Below, in pieces: positions 8,249 through 17,029 of a stretch of 25,365 nt of DNA. Position 1 is the first letter of the stretch; the number at the start of each line of letters is the position of its first letter. The notes beneath the pieces were generated by a model, which was given only the letters and a program-made list of their open reading frames with translations, did no database searches and was not told the origin of the DNA. The DNA is from Purshia tridentata. Lineage: Eukaryota > Streptophyta > Magnoliopsida > Rosales > Rosaceae. The stretch spans positions 1-25,365 of the forward strand of contig QANT01002965.1 in assembly GCA_003254885.1 (NCBI GenBank), written 5' to 3'. The position numbers and the translations under genes are program-made.

Positions 8249-9642
8249 GAAGATTTGGACGTACAGGTGATGGAGCCCTCGCCAACAGAGAAGGTTGCGG
8301 CGTATTGGGATGAGAGATGGTATAAGGCTGAGAATGAAGAGCAAAGGGGTCGTGCCAAAAACAACCAGGAAGTAGGCGGCACGTCTTCCTCCCTCTATGC
8401 CGCTCAACCCAACCCCCCACACCAGCCGTGAGACCCCTCTATGGTAAACCATCTTTTCCATAATACTACTGTTTTTCAAACTACTTGTCTCATTACGGAA
8501 TTTTTGTAATGTCAGTCTATGTTCAACGTGAGCGTTAATAATGTTGTAACACTTCTTGTTTACAAGGCCTATACAAATGGTGTACAGACAGTCGACAAAT
8601 GGCGGACACGTAACTTTTATTGAGGGACTATACTGTCCTTGGTTTGTCCACAACCTGTCCATTGTCTGTACACCATATGTATTTTGTGTTTCAACTTTAT
8701 TATTTATTCTTTGAGCTGACCCTAAAGGTAAATGTCTTTCTCAGGTGGAGATGATGCACGCTATGGCTTAGAGGTTTGAAAGAGACCTTGCCCAATTTAG
8801 GAATGACTTGGTGAAAGAGAAAAGGGTCATTATTAAGGTCGAAATGGAGAAAGTCACCGAGTTAGTGGTGGAGGTTAAGTGCATGTTGGCGCCATCAACC
8901 ACGCAGCAAGATGTTAAGGGATGTAGTCCCATTGGTGGTTCCTCATTCCAGCCCTCGCTTGAGAGGAATGAAGATCTTCCTCCCTCCCGGGGTTTGAAAA
9001 CCTTGCATCCCTTAACTTGGCAGGAGTTGGGAACAGCATTGGTAGGCCCTCCACTGGTGATAAGAACGCAAAGGGGGAGGATCATAAAAGGGACAATCAA
9101 GGTGTGGCCGCTAAACAGAGCAATGATCCCATAGTCGAGTGTTCGAACGTAGCGACGTCATTTGTGCTAGTCCTTGATGTTCAACCAACTATGGCCATTG
9201 TGGTCAGTGACTAAGTCGCCTTGGCAAACCAACCACTACACACTCAAACACAAACTCACGCATTGGCTGCATTTCCATATACATATAGCCCCGATAATTA
9301 TGTGGACCTTTATCAGCACATGTACAAGTTGGTGGCGAAGTGGAAAGATGGTCCTCCAGCTTCCACTGACCAGGGCAACGAAAAGGGCGGTGTAGAAGCC
9401 ATTGATAGTGTGGACATTAGTCTGCCCTCAGACTTGGTTGCTACAAAGGGTGGTTGCTGAGGGTTGAGGTCGGAGGTATAAGAGGAGGCGACGTGCCAAA
9501 TTGAAACCACTTTTAACCGATACATTGGCGAAGAAGCGGAAGAAACAACAGGAGGCAGTCAACTTTGATCCTCTTGGTCAGTACTTGGGCGCGATCATGA
9601 ACGACTTTCTCAGTTACCTTCAACATTGGGATGAAAACCCCA
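8249..9642 (+). pseudogene. Linker exons with coiled-coil-like and basic segments
   Basis: Exon 8249-8442 encodes EDLDVQVMEPSPTEKV and an acidic/polar stretch, with a stop at 8429. Exon 8745-9642 begins VEMMHAMA, hits a stop at 8769, then gives a charged heptad-like run (RFERDLAQFRNDLVKEKR). In a shifted frame it runs through a low-complexity linker. Near 9475-9540 an Arg/Lys-rich stretch (RRYKRRRRAKLK, then AKKRKK) could be a nuclear localisation signal. The exon ends with FDPLGQYLGAIMNDFLSYL and a CAG|GTATGTG donor. Several frame changes are needed across this part. Confidence 0.6.
8571..8685. repeat. Inverted repeat inside the third intron
   Basis: AATGGTGTACAGACA near 8576 pairs with the complement of TGTCTGTACACCATAT near 8663. 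Weaker pairing extends toward the middle (GACAAATGGCGGACAC against the complement of TTTGTCCACAACCTGTCC). The loop is roughly 30 bp. It could be a small MITE or simply a hairpin made of the element's TGTCCAC-type repeats. Confidence 0.65.
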
Positions 9643-9741
9643 GGTATGTGTTTTACAAAATCCTTTTCTCATGTCAAGTAAGGTTGCATATGTATGTTTT
9701 ATACAATGTCTAGTTGTTGTTCGTTGGGAATTGTCTCAAAG

Positions 9742-10790
9742 CTGACCGCCGGTTCATGTATCAGCTCCTAACACCTGCATGTTGGCTTGGCATTAATGTA
9801 AGTTGACATTAATTTTCTATGCGCACCAAAACCAAACTAATACCCTGCTACTGATTATGCTACTATTCTAACCCCTTTTGTTCCATGGCAATGCAGCATA
9901 TTGACACAATTCTATGGCTGCTTCGGAAGGGGCAGGCGGAGTACTCTGAGACCTTTGGAACAAGGTGGACGACCGTTGACTGTTGTTTCCCGGTACGTGT
10001 ATGTTGTCGTTGACTATGGTCTCCGAAGATGGTGTTATGTTCATTCTATGTTGCAAATTCAAGTTGTATCCAAACATTGTCTTCGCGTTGTCCATGTCGT
10101 GTCTGCATGCTGGCCATCTAGTTGTTATGGTTTTTTATTTATTGGTTGAGCACTCACTGTCATTTCTGACTATATTTCCTGACCACCTACTAAATTTGCA
10201 GTTCCTTCTCCGATCGACACAAACTGGCATCACAAAGCATAGAACAACACAGTCTGCGAAGACAAATATATCAATTCCAACTGGGGTGCTGACCTTCATC
10301 ACAGGCACGAACCCTTGTTATGGCAAAGTATGTATTGAGGTTGACTTGTGGCTTGCAAGCTCTATGTGTATGATAAGAAGATATTTGATGCCTTTCTGCC
10401 TACGTGTACGTTGCTACTGGCCATTCTCAAGGATGCACTGTTCTATGATGCCCGGCCTGAATTGGGATGTGATGGGCAGCCGTGGCCAATTGAACATATG
10501 CTTAGTGTGCCACAACAGATGAACGTGTGAGCATTTTTTGTTTCTTTTGTGTATCATTTTGCTGATGTGCATAACATGTGTTGATGCATTCTCATAGTTT
10601 CCTGTTTTGAATATCCCTCTAATATTCCTCCTTTGGTCTTATATATAAGGGTGACTGTGGGGTGTTTGCCCTGAAGTTTATTGAGTTGCTATCTGCGGGA
10701 CACTCTATTGACTGCTGCACATAGGACAAAATATGTTAGTTTCGAGTCCGATTAGCTGCGGACATGTATGTACGTGAGGCCATTATTTAG
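9742..10790 (+). pseudogene. Ulp1-like cysteine protease (C48) domain
   Basis: Exons give RRFMYQLLTPACWLGIN, then HIDTILWLLRKGQAEYSETF, then IEVDLW, and after a frameshift ACKLYVYDKKIFDAF, YDARPELG, WPIEHMLSVPQQMN and GDCGVFALKFIELLSAGHS. In the Ulp1/SENP family the triad is His-Asp-Cys with a helper Gln. Here the Asp of YVYD, the Gln of VPQQ and the Cys of GDCG (10656-10658) are present. The His region (near 10290) is garbled. Stops at 10722 and 10737 precede the final block LAADMYVREAII, which ends at 10790. The catalytic residues look kept while the frame is lost, as expected of a formerly active protease domain. Confidence 0.8.
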
Positions 10791-10824
10791 ATTCAAGTAT
10801 ATTGGGAATGAAAGTTTAGGACTG

Positions 10825-10845
10825 AGCATGCAGCATGCAGCATGC
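10825..10845. repeat. Three 7-bp units (AGCATGC) with overlapping CATGCA boxes
   Basis: AGCATGC is repeated exactly three times. Each unit creates a CATGCA word, the core of the plant RY element bound by B3 factors. It lies just after the end of the Ulp1 gene, and a regulatory role is unproven. Confidence 0.7.
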
Positions 10846-11400
10846 ACTTTTAAAATAGCATGACTCAGTTGAGTGGTGATTTTGTGATTATAAGGTGTAT
10901 TAGCAGTTCAGTAATTCACTAATTTTTAGATATCATGTAATTTACTAAACTGTCAGGTTGATGCCATGTAAATAGCTACACCGAGCCTTCTTTGGATACC
11001 ATGTTTTTGAATCATAGTTGATGTTGGGGAGCTAAAATCATATTCAAAGAAAACCATGGTATTATTCGATGGTTTTAGATGACTTGGAAAACAATCGGTC
11101 ATTTTTTTGTTTGTTAATGGGAACATATTAGTTTTACACGCAAGGTAGGAATAATGTTAATAATAATTCAGGCCAATATAATAGTCGGGATTTTCCGGGC
11201 AGTGCTTTGTGGGCTAATTCGAAAGTTTGCCGATATGGACAAAAAAAGGACAAAGCGAGGACACCAACTTGACAGGTGACGTGTTGCAATATTGTATTCA
11301 CTCGTTGTTCATTTGTTGTCATATCTATGTCCTTGGTCGCAAACTTTATAATTTGCGAACAAAGCGCCGCCCGAAAACCCACATGTATAATGATTATAGT
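10846..11400. other. Spacer downstream of the Ulp1 gene
   Basis: Probably 3' non-coding DNA of the transposon. No second terminal repeat was found. A minus-strand frame across 11134-11574 is built from the GGCCC-rich hAT end and is not a gene. Confidence 0.35.
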
Positions 11401-11401
11401 G

Positions 11402-11590
11402 TAGGGGTCACCAAAAACCCTAAGGCCCGAAGCCCACCTGAAGCTAGCCCAACACATTGGGCCCAAAGTCCGATTAGGCCCTAAAGTATTTTGGGTGGGC
11501 CTACGGCCATCCCTTTGAAACCCGTGGCCCTCCCGAGGCTTGACCCGCGTAGGCCCAGATGAAGCCCAGCCCAAAGCTCGCCTAATTAAA
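11402..11590 (+). mobile_element. Left end of an Ac-like hAT element (fragment)
   Basis: TAGGGGTCACCAAAAACCC at 11402 followed by many GGCCC/GCCCA words (AAGGCCCGAAGCCCACC, TAGGCCCAGATGAAGCCCAG) is the pattern of an Ac-like hAT end. The opposite end and the 8-bp target duplication were not found within this window, so it is probably truncated. Confidence 0.45.
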
Positions 11591-12621
11591 ACTAAAAGAT
11601 AAAGTAAAAATTAATCTAACACACTAATTGACTAAAAAGTGAAATTAGCAATAAAAATCATAGAAGTGCTAAAGGAAAGACCAAACATGTATGATTTAGA
11701 GGTAAATTAAATGTTATAAAATACGATCAAAAAATACCTCCAAACCTATATTTTGCTATTCCTTGAGCAAAACTAAGAAATTGACTACTTCAATTTTTTC
11801 TCAAAGAAATTCTTTTATTCAAATGTAAAAACCTTTAAAGTTACATGTCATCTATCCAAACACTCAAGTATGCCCTTAAAAATATGAACAAGAAATTAAA
11901 TATTATTTAATGATAAAATCATTCTAAAGATTCTAAACTCATAGTGTTTATGTGTAAAGCGAATTATAAATACAAATTTCCATTTCCGAGTAAAACAAGC
12001 ATTAAGTCACGTTTGAAATTTTCGCTTTGACTTCAAATCTCACAATTAAAGTACACTGAGATGAGCTGATTATTTACTCTCAATTTATATGTGAGTATGA
12101 ATAAGTACAACCAATTAACTCATAAATATTGGTCATGAAGAACGAATATTATAGAGAAGAACAAAATGTTATGAAAGAAAATCAATTACATGAAAATATT
12201 TTTAACAAGCACTTTATTAATTCCTATACATTCTTTCTCCACATTTCTTCTCAAAGGACCGATCCTCTAGGTGATTTTTGAGAAAATAAAAAAGCCTCTG
12301 CGGGATCGGTCCTCTAACGGGTAGGACCCATCCTACAGGACCAAAATCATTTTTTGCATAAAACCAAACACCGTTTTTCAAAACCAAATATAGTAAAACA
12401 CATTTAAATGTATATGATTGAAATAATAATCCCCTAGGATGCATACAGGGTCTTTAAGTCAAAAAACCTTGATCCTAAATTAAATTGAACATCGAGACAT
12501 GCTTTGATTAGAATCATATTGGATACGGGACTTCAGAATCAACTTACCAACCTAAGCTAATGCTTACAACCTTATGATTTTTGTCTAGAAGATATTGCTA
12601 ATTACAAAATTACGCTTACAA
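11591..12621. other. AT-rich spacer without gene
   Basis: No coding or element structure is recognised. Two CCTCTAG/GATCGGTCCTCTA words near 12262 and 12303, and GGACC words near 12325, hint at decayed relatives of the 20-bp repeat that starts at 12622. Confidence 0.35.
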
Positions 12622-12856
12622 TAGGACCGAAATGACGTCTCGCAGGACCCGAATAACTGTTATAAGATCTTAATGACACTTATAGGACCTAAATGACGTC
12701 TCGCAGGACCCAAATAACCCTTATAGGACCCTAATAACCCTCAAATGACCCTCATAGGACCTACATTAGACCCGAATGACCCTCAGTCATTCGGACGCTA
12801 TGAGACGTCATTCGGATTCTATGAGGATCATTCGGAGGTCATTCAAGGGTCATTAA
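12622..12856. repeat. 20-bp minisatellite, head-to-head part
   Basis: Units up to 12780 read as AGGACCYNAATGACNC (minus orientation). From 12786 on they read as GTCATTCGGNNCTATGAG (plus orientation). The turning point is the palindrome CGAATGAC-CCTCA-GTCATTCG at 12773-12793. Many units contain GACGTC within ATGACGTCTCG or GAGACGTCATT. Confidence 0.85.
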
Positions 12857-13146
12857 GGGCCCGTTTGGCAATGCTTTTAAAATTACTAAAAGTGCTTTCA
12901 GATTAGTAAAAGCGTTTTTGGTAGCGTTTGGCATAAATATATATAAGTGCTTTTGGATTATAAAAGCGCTTTTAAGAGGGTTTTGAGAAGCACCTGAAAA
13001 GTGCTTTCATCAAGAAGCACTTTAAGTGCTTTTGCATGAACCAGTTAGAATTTCTATAAAAATTTGTAGGTGCTTCTTTGCAGATAGCTTTTAGCGAAAG
13101 AGCTACTAAATAAAAGCACTTCTAAGAAGCAGTGCCAAACAGGACC
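12857..13146. mobile_element. Tourist-type (PIF/Harbinger-like) MITE, 290 bp
   Basis: The left end GGGCCCGTTTGGCA and the complement of the right end GGTCCTGTTTGGCA form a 14-bp terminal inverted repeat. A TAA target duplication flanks it (12854-12856 and 13147-13149). The inside is rich in AAGTGCTTTT/AAAAGCACTT, so the element can fold on itself. It has no coding capacity and would depend on a transposase elsewhere. It interrupts the 20-bp minisatellite: removing it restores GGGTCATTAAAGTTCTATAAG, a recognisable unit. Confidence 0.88.
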
Positions 13147-13470
13147 TAAAGTTCTATAAGGGTTATTCGAGTCCTGTGAGATGTCATTCGGGTCTTATGA
13201 GGGTCATTCGGGTCCTATGAAGGTCATTCAGGACCTGCAAAACATCATTAGGATCCTATGAAGGTGAATTGGGTCCTGGGCCATTCAGGTCGTGCGAGAC
13301 TTCAACCAGGTACTTTGAAGGTTATTCAGGTCCTTTGAGTCCTATCAGGGTCATTTGGGTTAGGGACCTACGAGATGCCATTCGGGTCCTATGACGGTCA
13401 ATTGAGTCTTGCGACATGTAATTCGGGTCCTATGAGTGTTATTTAGGTCCTGTGAGACGTCATTTAGGTA
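13147..13470. repeat. 20-bp minisatellite, second part
   Basis: Runs of GGGTCCTATGAGGGTCATTC variants, all in the plus orientation, continue the array after the MITE. The last unit (GAGACGTCATTTAGGT) merges directly into the first 150-bp satellite unit. Confidence 0.85.
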
Positions 13471-14500
13471 CACACTCAGTACAATTTCTTCTAAATTCAA
13501 CCAAAACATGCTCGGTTGGAAAGCACATTTTCATGTTATGAATCACGTTCTAGCCCTAATGAATAACATTAGCTGTTAAAGACGTACGAAAACATCATTT
13601 AGGTGCATACTCAGTTCAATTTCTTTCAAATTGCACCAAAACAAGCCTTGTCGGGAAAAAAAAAAAAAGGAATGTGGAAGCACTTTCTCATGTGAAGAAT
13701 TACGTTCTAGTCCTAATGAACCACATTAGGTGTTAAGAATGCACGAAAACGTCATTTAGGTGCATACTCGATTCAATTTGTTCCAAATTGAACCAAAATA
13801 TGCCTGATTGGAAAGAAAGACGTAGAGAAGCACTTTCTCATGTTATAAGAATCACGTTCTAGGTGTAATGAACCACATTAGGTATTAAGTACGCACATAA
13901 ACGTCATTTTGGTGCATAAGACGTCCAATTTCTTTAAAATTGCACAAAAACATGCTGGTTTTGCAAAAAAGACATAAGAAAGTACTTTCACATGTAAGGA
14001 ATGACATACTAGGGACAATGAACAACATTAGCTATTAAGAATGCAAAAAAAGGGTCATTTCGTCCAACTTGCACCAAAACGTACCCAATTTGCAAGAAAA
14101 ACTTGGGGAAGCACTTTCTCATGTTAAGAATCACGTTATAGGCCTTATTCAACCACATTAGGTGTTAAAAACGCACGAAAACATCATTTAGATGCATATT
14201 ATGTCCAATTTCTTCCAAATTGAACCAAAACGTACCCTGTTGGAAAGAAAAAAATGAAAAAGCACTTTCTCATGTTAGGAATCACCTTATAGGCCTAAAT
14301 AACCATATTAGGTGTTAAGAACGCAAGAAATGTCATTTATGTGCATACTCAGTCCAGTTTCTTCCAAATTGTTGAACCAAAACATGCTTGATTGGAAAGA
14401 GAGACATGTGGAAGCAATTTTCATGTTAGGAATCACGTTCTCGGCCTAATCAACCACAATAGGTGTTAAGAATGCAGGAAAACATCACTTCGGTGCATAC
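13457..14500. repeat. 150-bp satellite array, left part (units 1-8)
   Basis: The CRTCATTTAGGTGCATAC-type word recurs at about 13458, 13593, 13750, 13902, 14053, 14182, 14331 and 14483. Spacings are 129-157 bp, mostly 149-152. Each unit also carries TTCAAATTG(C/A)ACCAAAA, GAAGCACTTTCTCATGTTA, GAATCACGTTCTAGGCC and a CCTAATGAACCACATTAGG hairpin or a variant of it. Units are diverged, so the array is not recent. No open frame is maintained. Confidence 0.9.
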
Positions 14501-16090
14501 TGTTAGGTTCAATATTTGTATTGGTAATACAAAATAGCTTGTAATCATTTATATTTAAACCTCACATAAGCTTTAGATTAAGTTAGGACCATCTAAGTGG
14601 GCAAGAAAGACTACACAATTGGTTCTACATCTCACATGCCTAAGGTAATACTCATGTCATGCATTTCACGGAACATCATATTTTTACAAGATAGTGCATA
14701 TTTTGACTGGTCTATAACATATCATACAATACACTTTTCTAGCACTTGAACTGCACATACTATCTTATGAATTTAAGTGATCCCACGTAAGAGTCATTTA
14801 TGTGGGTCACTCTCTTAAATGCGTATTTGCACATGTTTGATTTTCTGACTTCTTATGATTGGGCTTTTACTTTCCTCATTTATTTTACAGTCCACATCAT
14901 CTTTAATGGGTTTTCATTTACACTATTCATCATCTTCTCCAACTTTTTTCTGAAAATGGAAATTTTCTCAAAATATCTCAGCCCCTTTCACTCATGAACT
15001 TTTGGATACCCTTTGGCTTATTCGGCTATGAACTATCCTAAAAGTTTGTTAGGACTTGCACCTATCAATGGTTGTCATGTGAAAGGGTGTGTGTGTGCGT
15101 GTGTGGCTGCTGCTATAGGGTATGGGCAGTCCTTTCATTCCTTTTGTCTCTCTCATTTTTTGAAAGTTTTTGGGCAGCTTTTGAGCTGAGGTTTTAGAGA
15201 GATCAAATGGGTATTTTATTTTTCAAGATTTGAAAGTTTTTCTTTGAAAATTTTCTTGTGTGTATTCCTTGATTTGTTTTATCTAAAAACTAAATGGGTT
15301 TTGTGTATAGGTTTGAAATTACTTTAAAAGCATAAACACATCACTCTAGTTTTTGAATTTGGGTTTGTATTGGTTTCTTCAAATCTTATTTGGTTGAAGG
15401 AGTTGATCTTGTTAACCCAAAATATTGTATATCACTTTCATATTTAAAATCCACAAGCAAGCTGTAAATGAGTGCTGCGAGTTGATGAGCTAAAGGATGA
15501 GCTGCCAGCGACGCAATTGACTCTAAGCTTGTTGGTTGATGGTTGCACAAAGTGGGTATGCTTGCTGCTACTTAGCTTTAGAGTAGGTAAATGAGCTTGT
15601 GTGCTGATATAGACTTTATATTGAACCTCAACATATTGGATTGCCGGTCAGCGGATAAGACCCCTAGTTTTTAACCCTTTGAGGTTTTTCTAGGTGAACA
15701 ACTTGTGTGTTTCTTCATTGCAGTTGCTGGGTTTATTTGCCTTTTGTATAACTTGGTTTTAACTCTTTGTCATATATTATCAGACCTTGTTTTATGGTTG
15801 ATAATATTGCAACTGATGAATTGAATCTAATCTAGCATCACACACCTCACTCTAGTTGTCGCTAGCACTAAGATGCCTATTTTGATGGATCCTTGAGTGC
15901 ATACGTTATCACTCCTCACATGAATATTTGAAATGCTTGGTTGTGTTTCTTGGGCTATGCATCTGTCGTGCAGACTTGAGTGTGTTTAATTGGTTCAGTC
16001 TTGTCAAATAGTTTTAAAATTGGGTCCGATCACTGATCACTGTTTTACTTAGGTGCTTTAGGGTGTTAAAGCACTTTATACCAAACTTCA
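14501..16090. mobile_element. Solo LTR of an LTR retrotransposon (copy 1), 1,590 bp
   Basis: The sequence begins TGTTAGGTTC and ends CCAAACTTCA, the TG...CA ends of an LTR. It is flanked by a perfect 5-bp duplication CATAC at 14496-14500 and 16091-16095. It splits satellite unit 8: removing the LTR and one CATAC leaves 151 bp between the start words of units 8 and 9, exactly the array period. It aligns along its full length with 17030-18645. Known biology: recombination between the two LTRs of an element leaves a solo LTR with its target duplication. It contains a GT-rich run near 15085-15105. Short open frames inside have no known domain. The retrotransposon family is unknown. Confidence 0.88.
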
Positions 16091-16716
16091 CATACTCAAT
16101 CCAATTTTTTTCAAATTGCACAAAAACATACAGGGTTGGCAAAAAATACATGGAGAAGCACTTTTTAATGTCAAGAATGACATTCTAGGCCTAATGAACA
16201 ACATTAGATTTTAAGAACACAACAAAACGTCATTTTGTGCAGCTTACAACAAAATGTCCCCGGTTAGCAAAATTGATGTGGAGAATCACTTTCTCATGTT
16301 AAGAATCATACTCAAGGCCTAATAAACCACATTAGGTGTGAATGATGCACAAAAACATCATTTAACTGCATAATTAGTTCAATTTCTCCCAAATTAAACC
16401 AAAATGTGGTCAATTGGAAATAAAAACGTGGGGAAGGACTTTCTCGTGTTAGAAAGCACGTTTTAGGCCTAATGAACCACATTAGGTGAGGGACGCACAA
16501 AAATGTCATTTAAGTGCATAATCAGTCGAATTTCTTTCAAATTGCTTAAAAACATGTAGGGTTGGCAATAAAGGCATGGGGAAGCACTTTCTCATATTAG
16601 GAATTACGTTCTCGCCCCAATCAACCACTATAGGTGTTCTAAGAACGCATAAAACATAATTTAGGTGCATAATTACTCCAATTTCTTTCAAATTGCACCA
16701 AAATAAGCCTTATTGG
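16091..16716. repeat. 150-bp satellite array, right part (rest of unit 8, units 9-12)
   Basis: The array resumes with CATACTCAATCCAATTT, the missing remainder of unit 8. Further start words lie at 16229, 16356, 16504 and 16655 (spacings 127, 148 and 151). The last unit stops after about 60 bp near 16716. The hairpin word CCTAATGAACCACATTAGG is perfect at 16468-16486. Confidence 0.88.
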
Positions 16717-16810
16717 TTAAATTGTTTTGAAATAGCACAAAATTTTAGAACTAGGCAAATGGAATTAATCTTTTGCAAGAGTCAAATTAAGTTGATAAAA
16801 GATCAACTTG

Positions 16811-16965
16811 AGGTCCTCTGAGACGTCATTTAGGTCCTATGAGTACCATTTGGGTCCTTTGAGGGTCATTTGGGGTCTGGTCCTACGAGACATCATTTGA
16901 GTCCTATAAGGGTCATTTGGGTTCGGGAGCTGCTAGACGTCATTCAGATCTTATTAGTGTCAATC
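16811..16965. repeat. 20-bp minisatellite, right block
   Basis: About seven units (GAGACGTCATTTAGGTCC, TGGGTCCTTTGAGGGTCATT and others) are in the same orientation as 13147-13470. The stretch GGGTCATTTGGGTTCGGGAG near 16908 parallels GGGTCATTTGGGTTAGGGAC near 13350, which suggests a higher-order unit shared by both flanks of the 150-bp array. Confidence 0.82.
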
Positions 16966-17029
16966 AACCTACCACCACTAAATTTAATTTTCATATTTTC
17001 TTATAAATTTTTAACAACTGTTATCTATT

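Larger units (their letters stand above)
7053..10790 (+). pseudogene. DUF1985-Ulp1 (peptidase C48) transposon gene, multi-exon, degraded
   Basis: This plant transposon gene has an N-terminal DUF1985 domain and a C-terminal Ulp1-like cysteine protease domain. Such genes are known mainly from Mutator-like elements carrying captured Ulp1-type protease sequences. Eight exons can be proposed: 7053-7794, 7892-8041, 8249-8442, 8745-9642, 9742-9797, 9897-9992, 10202-10527 and 10650-10790. The order of conserved blocks fits the family from start to end. At least two frameshifts (near 7115-7130 and near 10347), in-frame stops at 7402, 8429, 8769 and 10722, and a changed first-intron donor show that it is dead. 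I chose the start at 7053 because MSSGLKYELKCKCLPHSA matches the usual N-terminus of this family as I remember it. No MURA transposase is found beside it. Confidence 0.8.

Noticed and set aside
8237..8662. A 141-codon minus-strand frame
   Set aside because: It is antisense to a DUF1985-Ulp1 exon and its following intron, and is a shadow of the plus-strand coding sequence.
11134..11574. A 146-codon minus-strand frame
   Set aside because: Half of it is the GGCCC-rich hAT end, which gives repetitive Gly/Pro/Arg-rich peptide. No start context or domain is present.
12622..14500. CRISPR-like array
   Set aside because: Repeats are contiguous and diverged with no unique spacers of constant length. 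The context is plant nuclear DNA, so these are ordinary mini- and satellite repeats.
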